This document shows, piece by piece, positions 37,254 through 46,037 of a stretch of 64,000 bases of DNA. Position numbers and translations under genes: made by a program. The stretch spans positions 372,001 through 436,000 of the forward strand of contig NZ_CP063304.1 of NCBI RefSeq assembly GCF_015159595.1, written 5' to 3'. Position 1 is the stretch's first letter. Each line of letters begins with the position of its first letter. This stretch comes from Blautia liquoris. Lineage in GTDB: Bacteria > Bacillota > Clostridia > Lachnospirales > Lachnospiraceae. The notes beneath the pieces are model-generated. The model had not been told where the DNA came from. It worked only from the letters and a program-made list of their open reading frames with translations, and ran no database searches.

Positions 37254-38546
37254 TTGAATTACGCAGAAGCTGTTGAATATATAGATGAGATACCCAAATT
37301 TACCAAGAAGAATTCTTTAGATCACACAAGAGAACTGCTGCGGCGTATGGGCAGTCCAGAAGAAAAGTTCAAGATCATACATGTAGCCGGAACGAATGGG
37401 AAAGGAAGCGTATGCTCTTATCTGAATGCTATGTTGATGGAAGGGGGTTACCGCTGTGGCATGTTTACGTCACCGCATTTGGTTAAGATTAACGAGCGAT
37501 TTATGATCAACAATAGAAAAGTAAGTGATGAATTGTTTCTTGAGGCGTTTACAGAGCTAAAAAAAATCATTGATCAGTTTATTGTACAGAAAGAGGCGCA
37601 CCCAACTTATTTTGAGATGCTTTTTTTGATGGGGATGTACATTTTTGACAAAGAAGATGTCGAATATGTGATCCTTGAGACCGGGATGGGCGGCCGGCTT
37701 GATGCAACTAACACGGTAAAGAGACCGCTTGCCTGTGTGATCACTTCGATCAGCAAAGATCATATGGAGTATCTGGGAGATACAATTCCGAAGATCGCGG
37801 CCGAAAAGGCGGGGATTATCAAACCACATGTGCCGGTAATTTATGATGGACATAAGAGGGAGGCTGCCTGCGTGATTGCGGCAAGGGCCAAAGAGCTTAA
37901 AAGTCCGGCATATGAATTGGTATCATCCATGTATACTGTGAAAAAGCAGGGAAGAGACGGGATTACGTTTGAATTTTCATTTGAAAAGGAGAAAGTGACC
38001 TTACAGATTCCTTACATAGCAAAGTATCAGATGATGAATGCGTCACTGGCATATCTTACCATGAAAAAGCTTGAGAATGTTCATCATATTTCGCGTGAAA
38101 ACCTGATCCATGGAATTGCCAAATCCAGATGGCCCGGCAGGATGGAGACGGTGCTTCCCGGAGTGATCATAGACGGTGCTCACAATGAAGATGGAATTGC
38201 AGAATTTGTAAAGACAGTAAATGATTTTAAAAGTGAAGGTGAAGTCACGCTTCTTTTCTCGGCGGTCCGTGATAAACGGTATCAAAGTATGATTCGGGAG
38301 ATTGTAGAGGGAATACATCCGCAGCATGTAGTGACAACACAGATTTCGGGAAACAGGATCGTATCTGCTAAAGAGCTTGCAGCTGTATTCGCAGAGCTTG
38401 GATGTCAGGATGTCTCGGCCTGTTCGAATGTGGGAGCGGCCTTCGAAACCGCAAATCATAAGAGAAAGGGAGGCATGTTGTTCTGTGTCGGCTCTTTATA
38501 TCTTGTCGGAGAAGTGAAAGATTATCTGAACAACCGAAACCGGTAG
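37254..38546 (+). CDS. folC: Bifunctional folylpolyglutamate synthase / dihydrofolate synthase
   Basis: A 430-residue Mur-ligase-fold enzyme adding glutamate to (dihydro)folate. It has the ATP loop HVAGTNGKGSVC, the Mg/Omega region TSPHLVKINERF, GLDATNT-like GGRLDATNTV, the carbamylated-Lys region, and DGAHNEDG near the C-terminal domain. The start is a TTG at 37254 preceded by GTGGTGG; the next ATG would remove the conserved N-terminus. It is followed closely by a small gene and the TPR protein gene. Confidence 0.94.
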   Translation: MNYAEAVEYIDEIPKFTKKNSLDHTRELLRRMGSPEEKFKIIHVAGTNGKGSVCSYLNAMLMEGGYRCGMFTSPHLVKINERFMINNRKVSDELFLEAFTELKKIIDQFIVQKEAHPTYFEMLFLMGMYIFDKEDVEYVILETGMGGRLDATNTVKRPLACVITSISKDHMEYLGDTIPKIAAEKAGIIKPHVPVIYDGHKREAACVIAARAKELKSPAYELVSSMYTVKKQGRDGITFEFSFEKEKVTLQIPYIAKYQMMNASLAYLTMKKLENVHHISRENLIHGIAKSRWPGRMETVLPGVIIDGAHNEDGIAEFVKTVNDFKSEGEVTLLFSAVRDKRYQSMIREIVEGIHPQHVVTTQISGNRIVSAKELAAVFAELGCQDVSACSNVGAAFETANHKRKGGMLFCVGSLYLVGEVKDYLNNRNR

Positions 38547-38576
38547 GTAACGAGAAGTCTTACAGTTGGAGGATAT

Positions 38577-38747
38577 ATGATTAATTACGAGGAAGAGCTA
38601 AAAAAATTTAAACCGCTGCTGGATGTGGATGAAGTGGAAGACGCTATATACAGCAGGGATCTGACAGATGTCATAGATATATTAAAAGAGATGCTGAAGA
38701 TGAATCATGACATGAACTACGATCAGGATACGAAGGAGCAGACATAA
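38577..38747 (+). CDS. Conserved-looking small acidic protein (56 residues), unknown function
   Basis: A short gene from the ATG at 38577 (preceded by TTGGAGGAT) to a TAA at 38745, ending one base before the TPR protein start. The product begins MINYEEELKKFKP and is acidic and helical, with DLTDVIDILKEML as an amphipathic stretch. No family is recognised. Support comes from the good ribosome binding site and the tight packing between folC and the TPR gene. It may be a partner of the TPR protein. Confidence 0.7.
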   Translation: MINYEEELKKFKPLLDVDEVEDAIYSRDLTDVIDILKEMLKMNHDMNYDQDTKEQT

Positions 38748-38748
38748 G

Positions 38749-40176
38749 ATGAAATGTATGAATTGTGGTGCGGTGGTTCATGATGCCAAGATTTGTCCTG
38801 AGTGTGGCTTTGATCTTGAGGTTCAGATGCATTCTCTGCAGCTTTCTGTTCAATATTATAACCAGGGATTGGATAAAGCCCAGATTCGTGATTTGTCCGG
38901 GGCTATTGAACTGCTGAAAAGAAGCCTCAAATTCAATAAGTTGAATATCCCGGCCAGAAATCTTCTGGGACTTGTCTATTTTGAAACAGGAGAGGCAGTA
39001 TCTGCCTTAAGTGAATGGATTATCAGCAAGAATATCATGCCGGATAACAATGCGGCTACGGATTATATTCAGAAACTACAGTCTGAACCGGCAAAACTTG
39101 ATATGATTAACCAGACCATAAAAAAATTTAATATTGCATTAAAATGCTGCCACGAGGGGAATGAAGATGTTGCGGCGATTCAGCTGAGGAAAATCTTGTA
39201 CCAGAATCCCAAACTGATCAAGGGTTACCACCTTCTGGCTTTGATCTATCTGAAGAGAGAAGAGTATGAAAAGGCCAGGAGAATATTGAAAAAGGCTATG
39301 AGAATTGATAAGACGAATGCAACGTCTCTGCGCTTTTTAAAGGAAGTGGACGAGCAGACAGGTACTGTGACCAGTCTTGAGCCGAGAAAACTTTTCCGAC
39401 GGCAAAAGGGAGAGCAGGCACCAAAGGAGCAGATTCAGCAGGACAGTGTGACTGTGATTCAGCCACCGACGTTTCGCGAGACATCCATGGCGGCAACGCT
39501 CCTTAATATCGGGCTGGGGCTGATTGTGGGAGGGCTGATGGTCTGGTTTCTGTTGATTCCGTCTATCAAACAGGGAATTAACCGTAACGCGAATGAGAAG
39601 ATCGTTGAGTACAGCAACACGATGGCAGGTCAGAAAACTCAGATTTCAGATCTGAATGATCAGATCAAAAAGTCAAATGACACGGTGGCATCAGCACAGC
39701 AACAGATCAATGATGCCAACGAAAAGACCACTGCATATGAGAACCTGATGAAGGCGAATTCTGCTTACACGGATGAAAAATATGATCTGGCAGCAAATGC
39801 TCTTGAGGGGATGAACACGGAACTGTTGTCTGTGGATGCAAAGGAAATCTACGATAAGATTTATGCAAGTGTGCAGACTACGATGTTCACACAGCTGAAA
39901 TCAGCAGGTCAGGAAGCCTTCGATAAAGAGGATTATGACATGGCAATCGATAAGTTGACCAGGGCAAAGGAGATCAAGGACAATGATTACACGGTGCTCA
40001 ACCTTCTTGCTCATTCTTATCGTAATAAAGGGGATACCCAGAATGCGATTGACAATTTTCAGGAAATTATAGATAAATTTCCAAAGACAAAACGTGCGAA
40101 CAGTGCGAAGAGCTTTATTGATAAGCTGCAGGCAAATACGAAGACGCCGGATGATACGAAGTCTGGCGATGATTAA
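38749..40176 (+). CDS. Zinc-ribbon and TPR membrane protein
   Basis: A 475-residue protein. The N-terminal zinc ribbon has Cys3, Cys6, Cys16 and Cys19. TPR repeats follow (about 30-205) in the cytoplasm, a single membrane helix (about 247-271), an extracytoplasmic coiled coil (about 280-335), and further TPRs (about 335-465) with the YDMAIDKLTRAKEI pattern. Such proteins act as scaffolds for envelope or division complexes; no specific partner can be named. It is followed by a strong terminator and then the sporulation genes. Confidence 0.75.
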   Translation: MKCMNCGAVVHDAKICPECGFDLEVQMHSLQLSVQYYNQGLDKAQIRDLSGAIELLKRSLKFNKLNIPARNLLGLVYFETGEAVSALSEWIISKNIMPDNNAATDYIQKLQSEPAKLDMINQTIKKFNIALKCCHEGNEDVAAIQLRKILYQNPKLIKGYHLLALIYLKREEYEKARRILKKAMRIDKTNATSLRFLKEVDEQTGTVTSLEPRKLFRRQKGEQAPKEQIQQDSVTVIQPPTFRETSMAATLLNIGLGLIVGGLMVWFLLIPSIKQGINRNANEKIVEYSNTMAGQKTQISDLNDQIKKSNDTVASAQQQINDANEKTTAYENLMKANSAYTDEKYDLAANALEGMNTELLSVDAKEIYDKIYASVQTTMFTQLKSAGQEAFDKEDYDMAIDKLTRAKEIKDNDYTVLNLLAHSYRNKGDTQNAIDNFQEIIDKFPKTKRANSAKSFIDKLQANTKTPDDTKSGDD

Positions 40177-40191
40177 AAAAGAGAAACCTCC

Positions 40192-40232
40192 AAAATGGGG
40201 ATGCGCTATTTCGCGTATCCCCATTTTGATTT
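40192..40232 (+). terminator. Intrinsic terminator after the TPR gene
   Basis: AAAATGGGGATGCGC pairs with GCGTATCCCCATTTT around a 5-base loop (one G-U pair), followed by T-rich sequence. It separates the TPR gene from spoIIA. Confidence 0.85.
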
Positions 40233-40314
40233 CGGATTACCAGGTACAAGCTGCCGGGCAGTCCATAAATATCAATATTGTGTACTGATAAATTTAGGGA
40301 AAGGGGTTAGACAG

Positions 40315-40653
40315 ATGAATGATTTACATGAATTATTTCAGGTCAAGGGGAACATACTAATAGTCAGAGTACCTGAGGAACTAGATCATCACAGTGCCGA
40401 GACAATCCGCGAAGGGTCGGAGGAGATTTTGGAGACACTCAAGATCAGGGAGGTGGTTTTCGATTTTCACGATACACAGTTTATGGATAGTTCCGGAATT
40501 GGAATGCTGATGGCAAGATACCGGGAAATGAAACAGATGGGAGGTACAATCAGGGCAGTTCATGTCAGAAAAAGAGTTGCCAAGATCCTGCAGCTTTCGG
40601 GTATTTACAAGGTGATTCCAATTGAATTAATACGAAGCTGGAACGATCTTTAA
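40315..40653 (+). CDS. spoIIAA: Anti-sigma-F factor antagonist SpoIIAA
   Basis: A 112-residue STAS-domain protein. MNDLHELF at 40315 is preceded by GGGAAAGGGG; the frame open back to 40195 runs through the upstream terminator and is not coding. The phosphorylated loop is MDSSGIGM (residues 57-64). When unphosphorylated it binds SpoIIAB and frees sigma F in the forespore; SpoIIAB phosphorylates it and SpoIIE reverses this. It is the first gene of the three-gene spoIIA operon. Confidence 0.95.
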   Translation: MNDLHELFQVKGNILIVRVPEELDHHSAETIREGSEEILETLKIREVVFDFHDTQFMDSSGIGMLMARYREMKQMGGTIRAVHVRKRVAKILQLSGIYKVIPIELIRSWNDL

Positions 40654-40694
40654 ACAATAAAATATAGAAAAGTTCATAAGGAGGTTATACACAG

Positions 40695-41141
40695 ATGGAG
40701 AACACCAATGAAATGGTAATTGAGTTTGACAGCCGCTCATGCAATGAAGGGTTTGCCAGAGTAGCTGTCGCAGCATTTTGCACACAACTGAATCCTACAC
40801 TTGAAGAGGTGGCGGATCTGAAGACTGCGGTGTCGGAAGCTATCACAAATTCTATCATACATGCCTATGACGAGGGTGTACATAAGATTCGCATGGAATG
40901 TAAGATTGTTGATCATGACTTGTATGTAACGGTCATCGACTATGGAAAAGGTATTGAAGATGTCGCAAAAGCCATGGAGCCTCTCTTTACTACAAAACCT
41001 GAGATGGAACGTTCTGGTATGGGCTTTGCTTTTATGGAAGCTTTTATGGACGATCTGAGTGTTATCTCAAAGCCGGGCGAGGGGACGCAGGTTCATATGA
41101 TGAAACATATTGGGAGCGAGACAACACGCCCCCTTGAATAG
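40695..41141 (+). CDS. spoIIAB: Anti-sigma-F factor and serine kinase SpoIIAB
   Basis: A 148-residue GHKL ATPase with N box AVSEAITNSIIHAYDEG, G1 box DYGKGIED and G2 box RSGMGFAFME. It holds sigma F inactive in the predivisional cell and phosphorylates SpoIIAA. AAGGAGG precedes the ATG at 40695. It lies between spoIIAA and sigF, the universal order. Confidence 0.96.
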   Translation: MENTNEMVIEFDSRSCNEGFARVAVAAFCTQLNPTLEEVADLKTAVSEAITNSIIHAYDEGVHKIRMECKIVDHDLYVTVIDYGKGIEDVAKAMEPLFTTKPEMERSGMGFAFMEAFMDDLSVISKPGEGTQVHMMKHIGSETTRPLE

Positions 41142-41151
41142 GAGGAACTTC

Positions 41152-41865
41152 ATGGATCATACCCTTATGTTGATAGAAAAGGCGCATACAGGGGATAAAG
41201 AAGCAAGAGATACTTTAGTTGAACAGAACTTAGGCCTGGTGTACTCTGTTGCAAAGAGGTTTATGAACCGTGGTGTAGAGATGGAGGATCTGGTACAGAT
41301 TGGAAGTATTGGACTGATTAAAGCTATTGATAAGTTTGATACTACTTTTGATGTCAGATTCTCTACTTATGCGGTTCCGATGATTACAGGTGAGATCAAG
41401 AGGTTTTTGCGGGACGATGGCATGATCAAGGTCAGCCGTTCTATGAAAGAGACAGCCGGGAAAGCTTATATGGCTCGCGAGATTCTCGAGAGGAAACTGG
41501 GCAGGGAGCCAAGTCTGAACGAAATTGCCGAAGAGATTGAGCAGTCTGCACCGGAACTTGCCATGGCCCTTGATGCGGCGGCCGATGTGGAGTCTTTGCA
41601 CAAAGTCATTTATCAGGGAGAAGGTAATGATATTTCTTTGATGGATCGAATTGAAGATCCTGTTTCCTACGGAGACAGGATGATGGACCGCATGCTGCTG
41701 GAAGAGATATTGAAAAAGCTGGATGCTGAAGAAAGACAGCTCATCTATCTGAGGTATTTCTGTGATCAGACTCAGTCAGCCATTGCTGAGAGGATGGGAA
41801 TCTCTCAGGTTCAGGTGTCCAGGATGGAGAAGAGAATACTGAAACAGCTTCGCAGGGAAATTTAG
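41152..41865 (+). CDS. sigF: Forespore sigma factor F
   Basis: A 237-residue sigma-70 family factor. The ATG at 41152 follows AGGAGG; an ATG at 41110 lies within spoIIAB. Region 2 has VEMEDLVQIGSIGLIKAIDKFD and RFSTYAVPMI. Region 4 ends with the helix-turn-helix TQSAIAERMGISQVQVSRME. It directs early forespore transcription, including activation of sigma G. It is the last gene of the spoIIA operon. Confidence 0.96.
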   Translation: MDHTLMLIEKAHTGDKEARDTLVEQNLGLVYSVAKRFMNRGVEMEDLVQIGSIGLIKAIDKFDTTFDVRFSTYAVPMITGEIKRFLRDDGMIKVSRSMKETAGKAYMAREILERKLGREPSLNEIAEEIEQSAPELAMALDAAADVESLHKVIYQGEGNDISLMDRIEDPVSYGDRMMDRMLLEEILKKLDAEERQLIYLRYFCDQTQSAIAERMGISQVQVSRMEKRILKQLRREI

Positions 41866-41875
41866 TCTCTTCTGC

Positions 41876-41904
41876 GAATAGTTTCCATGGAAATTGCCAT
41901 ACTA
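41876..41904 (+). promoter_or_regulatory. Sigma-F/sigma-G-type promoter of the spoVA operon
   Basis: GAATA, 17 bases, CATACTA matches the forespore consensus (G-A/T-A-T-A and CAT-N2-TA). It lies between sigF and spoVAA, 36 bases before the spoVAA start, where sigma-G control is known in Bacillus. Confidence 0.75.
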
Positions 41905-41939
41905 AGCTTATAGATTAGAGAGGAAGGCAAGATGGCCAG

Positions 41940-42572
41940 ATGAGTAAGATACTTTATGTACAGACAGATAAAAATGTGAAAGTGACCAAAGAAACGGTTC
42001 TTCTCGGTGATATTGCAAAACTTAGCAGTGCGGATGCCAAAGTATTACAAAGAAATCAATGTCGCAAGGTGGTTTCTCTTGCGAAAGGCAAATATGGCAG
42101 ATATGTAGTTTCCGCAATGGATTTGATAAAAGAAATAGAAAAAGAAGAGGAGAACGTGGATGTAACGCATATCGGAGAGGCGACTTTTGTGATCACCTAT
42201 GAGAATCCGAATGCGAAGAGTTCCGTTATAAGCTGGGTAAAAACAATTCTGATCAGCCTTGTCACGTTCTTTGGCACAGCGTTTTCAATTATGACATTTA
42301 ATACAGATGTGTCAGTGGCTAAGTTGTTCAGGCAGATCTATCACATGTTCACCGGAGGGAAATCATCGGGGTTTACCATTCTGGAAATCACCTATTCTAT
42401 AGGCATCGCGATCGGTGTTATCTTCTATTTTAATCATTTTGGAAGCAGAAAGCTGACGCAGGACCCAACACCTATGGAGGTACAGATGAGACTTTATGAG
42501 GATGATGTCGATACGACAATCATTGAGAAAGATGAGCGGAGGAATAAGAAATCATGTGGCAGCAATTCTTGA
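41940..42572 (+). CDS. spoVAA: Stage V sporulation protein AA
   Basis: A 210-residue SpoVAA protein with a cytoplasmic or spore-side N-terminal half and two or three hydrophobic helices (about 98-118 and 145-168). Part of the SpoVA complex that moves Ca-dipicolinate into the spore and out on germination. GAGGAAGG lies about 11 bases before the ATG. The gene overlaps spoVAB by 19 bases. Confidence 0.88.
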   Translation: MSKILYVQTDKNVKVTKETVLLGDIAKLSSADAKVLQRNQCRKVVSLAKGKYGRYVVSAMDLIKEIEKEEENVDVTHIGEATFVITYENPNAKSSVISWVKTILISLVTFFGTAFSIMTFNTDVSVAKLFRQIYHMFTGGKSSGFTILEITYSIGIAIGVIFYFNHFGSRKLTQDPTPMEVQMRLYEDDVDTTIIEKDERRNKKSCGSNS

Positions 42573-42973
42573 TGGGAGGTCTTGGCCTGGTGAGCGGCTT
42601 TATCATAGCAAGCGGGACGGTGGCTTTTATCATTAGCCTTGGTGTTGTGCCAAGATATGCAGGGATCACGCGGACAGCAGATAAGGTGATGCTGTATGAA
42701 AATTGTTGTATTTTCGGAGCTATATTAGGAAATGTTCTTTCACTCTACCGAGGACAGCTCCCGCTTGGAACAGCGGGGCTTGCCATATATGGAATCTTTG
42801 CTGGGATCTTTCTGGGAGGATGGGTGATCGCCTTGGGTGAGGTGGTCGACATCTATGCGATACTTGCCAGACGTGCCGGTCTTACACGTGGGATTCCCAT
42901 CGTGATTGTCTGTATGGCACTTGGCAAAGCACTGGGATCGCTTTTTTATTTTTTTAAAGGCTGGGCAAAATAA
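42554..42973 (+). CDS. spoVAB: Stage V sporulation protein AB
   Basis: A 139-residue integral membrane protein with four predicted helices and conserved blocks VPRYAGITRTADK and LPLGTAGLAIYGIFAGIFLG. It belongs to the SpoVA channel complex. GGAGG about 10 bases before the ATG lies inside the end of spoVAA. Confidence 0.9.
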   Translation: MWQQFLMGGLGLVSGFIIASGTVAFIISLGVVPRYAGITRTADKVMLYENCCIFGAILGNVLSLYRGQLPLGTAGLAIYGIFAGIFLGGWVIALGEVVDIYAILARRAGLTRGIPIVIVCMALGKALGSLFYFFKGWAK

Positions 42974-43026
42974 AAGAGTTACAGCAAACGAAAAGTACAA
43001 AAATCAGGAGGAAGTTACGAAACGAT

Positions 43027-43494
43027 ATGGGAAGCATAAAAGATGAAGACAAAAAGAAGGAATATGAACAGTATGTGAACCAGGTGACACCAAAAAATAA
43101 TCTGTTTGTGCAGATGATAAAAGCCTTTGTTGTCGGGGGGCTGATCTGTGATCTCGGTCAGGTTATCCTGAATTATTGCAAGAGTCAGAATATGAATAAA
43201 GAGACGGCAGGGGCATGGTGCTCATTGACTTTGATCTTTATCAGTGTAGTTTTGACGGGTCTGAACCTGTATCAGAAACTGGTAAGTTTTTCGGGTGCAG
43301 GAGCGTTGGTCCCGATCACGGGTTTTGCTAATTCTGTAGCGGCACCTGCCATAGAATATCAAAAAGAGGGCCAGGTCTTCGGGGTCGGATGCAAAATTTT
43401 TAATATTGCGGGCCCTGTGATCTTATACGGTGTTTTTATCAGCTGGCTTTTGGGTCTTATCTATTGGATTCTAAAGTTGATGCATGTGGTATGA
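43027..43494 (+). CDS. spoVAC: Stage V sporulation protein AC
   Basis: A 155-residue membrane protein with SpoVAC features: YVNQVTPKNNLFVQMIKAFVVGG at the N-terminus and PITGFANSVAAPAIE. In Bacillus it behaves as a mechanosensitive pore for dipicolinate release. AGGAGG stands 14 bases before the ATG, a long spacing that may limit translation. Confidence 0.92.
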   Translation: MGSIKDEDKKKEYEQYVNQVTPKNNLFVQMIKAFVVGGLICDLGQVILNYCKSQNMNKETAGAWCSLTLIFISVVLTGLNLYQKLVSFSGAGALVPITGFANSVAAPAIEYQKEGQVFGVGCKIFNIAGPVILYGVFISWLLGLIYWILKLMHVV

Positions 43495-43507
43495 CAGCGT
43501 GCATCAA

Positions 43508-43528
43508 GGAGCAATCCGTGTATTATGG
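43508..43528. repeat. Second copy of short dispersed element
   Basis: GGAGCAATCCGTGTATTATG resembles 31298-31319 (two changes over 20 bases). It lies in the spoVAC-spoVAD gap and is followed by a small inverted repeat GTGTAT / ATACAC. Confidence 0.35.
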
Positions 43529-43585
43529 AATGATACACAATACTTTTAGAAAACAGAATGAACAGAAAGGTGGATGGTTTCGTAT

Positions 43586-44608
43586 ATGAACCAGATAAAA
43601 GGCAGACAAAGTACAAAATTCGAAAAGGATGTATATATTCTCGGCTGTGCTTCTGTTGTCGGACAGAAAGAAGGGGAAGGTCCCCTGGGAGATAATTTTG
43701 ATAAGGTGGTAAAGGATCCGATGTTTGGAAAAAAGAGCTGGGAAGAGGCGGAGAGCGAGATGCAGGCTATAGCGGCACGCTTGGTCCTTGAAAAATGCCA
43801 GATCAAGGCAGACGATATCCGTATGGTATTCGCAGGAGATCTGTTGGCACAGTCGATTGCATCGTGTTTTGGACTGGTCGACCTGAATCGGCCTCTCTAT
43901 GGTCTCTTTGGTGCATGCTCCACTATAGGTGAGGCAATCTCACTGGGGGCTATGGCGGTAGCAGGCGGATATGCAAATCATGTATTATCTATGACGTCCA
44001 GCCATTTTGCAAGTGTAGAGAAGGAATTTAGATTTCCCCTTGCTTACGGTAATCAGAAACCGCCCTCATCCAGTTGGACTGTCACAGGCAGCGGGGCCTG
44101 TGTTATCTCATCGGAGAAGAGCAACGTTAAGATTACGGGGATAACATCCGGAAAGATCGTCGATTTTGGTCTCAAGGATTCACAGAATATGGGAGCTTGC
44201 ATGGCTCCGGCAGCAGCAGACACCATTTCTCAGAATATGGCTGATTTTGACAGAAATCCCGGAGATTATGATCGGATCATCACCGGAGATCTGGGTAAGA
44301 TTGGAAGAGAAATACTTATAGAGTTGATGAAACAGAAAGGATATGATATTCGTGACAACTATCTGGACTGTGGAATGCTGATATTTGACTCAAATACACA
44401 GGATACGAATGCGGGGGGAAGCGGATGTGGATGTGCAGCAACCGTTCTGGCGTCGACGCTGATACCGAAATTGGAATCAGGAGAGTGGCAGAGAATCCTC
44501 TTCGTTCCTACCGGGGCTTTGATGTCTAAGGTGAGCTTTTTTGAAGGACAATCAGTTCCGGGAATTGCTCAGGGCGTTGTCTTGGAATATGTGGGAAAGG
44601 AGAAATAA
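43586..44608 (+). CDS. spoVAD: Stage V sporulation protein AD
   Basis: A 340-residue thiolase-fold protein of the SpoVA complex that binds dipicolinate. It has YILGCASVVGQKEGEGPLG, LFGACSTIGEAISLG and GSGCGCAATVLAS. Two starts are possible: the ATG at 43586 (MNQIKGRQ, matching known SpoVAD N-termini and 12 bases from AAAGGTGG) and the ATG at 43574, which abuts that site. I prefer 43586. Confidence 0.93.
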   Translation: MNQIKGRQSTKFEKDVYILGCASVVGQKEGEGPLGDNFDKVVKDPMFGKKSWEEAESEMQAIAARLVLEKCQIKADDIRMVFAGDLLAQSIASCFGLVDLNRPLYGLFGACSTIGEAISLGAMAVAGGYANHVLSMTSSHFASVEKEFRFPLAYGNQKPPSSSWTVTGSGACVISSEKSNVKITGITSGKIVDFGLKDSQNMGACMAPAAADTISQNMADFDRNPGDYDRIITGDLGKIGREILIELMKQKGYDIRDNYLDCGMLIFDSNTQDTNAGGSGCGCAATVLASTLIPKLESGEWQRILFVPTGALMSKVSFFEGQSVPGIAQGVVLEYVGKEK

Positions 44609-44613
44609 AGATT

Positions 44614-44970
44614 ATGGATTATATAAATGCATTCTGGGTAGGAGGATTGATCTGTGCATTTTGCCAGATACTGCTTGAGAAAACAAAGATGATGCCCGGA
44701 CGAATCATGGTGCTTCTGGTTTGCTCCGGTGCAGTTTTGAGCTTTTTAAATCTTTATGATCCATTTGCCGATTATGCGAAGGCGGGAGCCAGCGTTCCAC
44801 TTCTTGGTTTCGGTCATCTGCTCTATCAGGGAGTCAAAGAGGCAGTCGACAAGCAGGGATTTATCGGCCTCTTTACAGGTGGACTAAGAGCCGGTGCGGC
44901 CGGAACCAGCGGAGCATTAATCTTCGGATATTTGGCAAGCCTCGTGTTCAAACCGAAGATGAAAGACTGA
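44614..44970 (+). CDS. spoVAE: Stage V sporulation protein AE
   Basis: A 118-residue membrane protein with the SpoVAE pattern: FWVGGLICAFCQILLEKTKMMPGRIMV, then GASVPLLGFGHLLYQGVKEAV. It completes the SpoVA complex. AAGGAGA precedes the ATG at 44614, five bases after spoVAD. Confidence 0.92.
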   Translation: MDYINAFWVGGLICAFCQILLEKTKMMPGRIMVLLVCSGAVLSFLNLYDPFADYAKAGASVPLLGFGHLLYQGVKEAVDKQGFIGLFTGGLRAGAAGTSGALIFGYLASLVFKPKMKD

Positions 44971-44986
44971 AAACCAAATGTCACAG

Positions 44987-45015
44987 TTGCGTTTTTTTCC
45001 AACCGATAGTATAAT
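44987..45015 (+). promoter_or_regulatory. Sigma-A promoter of the murB-rapZ-whiA operon
   Basis: TTGCGT, 17 bases, TATAAT, about 95 bases before murB. The leader holds AAGCCCC / GGGGCTT and the hairpin at 45051-45075 before the start codon. Confidence 0.7.
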
Positions 45016-45050
45016 CTAAATATTAAAGCCCCGGGGGGCTTAAGAAAACA

Positions 45051-45075
45051 AAGGGTCAGAAGTGTCTTGACCCTT
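45051..45075 (+). promoter_or_regulatory. Leader hairpin upstream of murB
   Basis: AAGGGTCA pairs perfectly with TGACCCTT around a 9-base loop inside the murB leader, 35 bases from the start codon. No T tract follows directly, so it could modulate mRNA stability or translation. The GGGTCA/TGACCC core resembles the hairpin at 31318-31340. Confidence 0.35.
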
Positions 45076-45109
45076 AAAGTATTTCCGGAAATGAGGTTAT
45101 GAATGGTTT

Positions 45110-46024
45110 ATGGCGGAGGATATCAAAAAGCGTTTTTATGACATAACAGGAGAATCAAACGTAAAAGAATACGAACCGATGAAAATGCATACCACTTTTC
45201 GTGCGGGAGGACCCGCCCGATATTATATCTGCCCGCACACGGTATCTGAGATTTCACAGATCCTACAGGTCTGTCGGGAATATGAACTTTCTTGGTTCAT
45301 TCTTGGACGTGGCAGTGATCTGCTGGTCTCGGATCAGGGATATGATGGAGTTATCATACAGATGTATCAGAATTTTGATGATATTGCAATTGAAGGCAAC
45401 CAGATCAGGGCACTCTCGGGTGCTCTGCTTTCCAGAATAGCTGCAAGAGCTCAGAAAGCATCGCTTGGTGGATTTGAATTCGCCTCAGGGATTCCCGGTA
45501 CTCTGGGGGGGGCTGTTATGATGAATGCCGGAGCTTATGGCGGGGAGATGAAACAAGTCCTTGCCGGCGCCACAGTGATGGATCAGGCGGGCAATGTCAT
45601 AAAACTTGCTGCAGATGAACTTCACCTTGGGTATCGAACCAGTGTGATTAAAGAAAAAAACTATATTGTTTTGGAAGCAATTCTTGAGCTTATTCCAAAG
45701 GATAAAGAAGAGATTCTTGTTCTTATGAATGATTTACAGGAGAGGCGTGCATGCAAACAGCCACTCGAATATCCGAGTGCCGGGAGCACGTTTAAGCGTC
45801 CCAAGGGTTATTTTGCCGGAAAGCTTATCATGGACAGCGGCCTTCGGGGATATTGTGTCGGGGGTGCCTGTGTGTCAGAAAAGCACTGCGGTTTTGTGAT
45901 TAACAGAGATAATGCCAGTGCCTCAGAGATCTATCAGCTGATCAGTTATATTAGAAGAACCGTCCATGAAAGATTTGGTGTCTGGCTGGAACCGGAAGTG
46001 AAGATGTTGGGAAAGTTTGACTAG
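45110..46024 (+). CDS. murB: UDP-N-acetylenolpyruvoylglucosamine reductase
   Basis: A 304-residue FAD enzyme completing UDP-N-acetylmuramate synthesis. It has the FAD-binding HTTFRAGGPA and GRGSDLLVSDQGYDG, the substrate loop GIPGTLGGAVMMNAGAYGGEM, the catalytic Ser region YPSAGSTFKRP and a C-terminal Glu in EPEVKMLG. GAGG is about 13 bases before the ATG; an overlapping ATG at 45103 is in another frame. It starts a four-gene operon with rapZ, whiA and an HPr-like gene. Confidence 0.95.
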   Translation: MAEDIKKRFYDITGESNVKEYEPMKMHTTFRAGGPARYYICPHTVSEISQILQVCREYELSWFILGRGSDLLVSDQGYDGVIIQMYQNFDDIAIEGNQIRALSGALLSRIAARAQKASLGGFEFASGIPGTLGGAVMMNAGAYGGEMKQVLAGATVMDQAGNVIKLAADELHLGYRTSVIKEKNYIVLEAILELIPKDKEEILVLMNDLQERRACKQPLEYPSAGSTFKRPKGYFAGKLIMDSGLRGYCVGGACVSEKHCGFVINRDNASASEIYQLISYIRRTVHERFGVWLEPEVKMLGKFD

Positions 46025-46037
46025 GAGATAAGCATAC

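Noticed and set aside
40195-40314. N-terminal extension of SpoIIAA
   Set aside because: The frame is open only because it crosses the terminator hairpin; the family start and ribosome binding site are at 40315.
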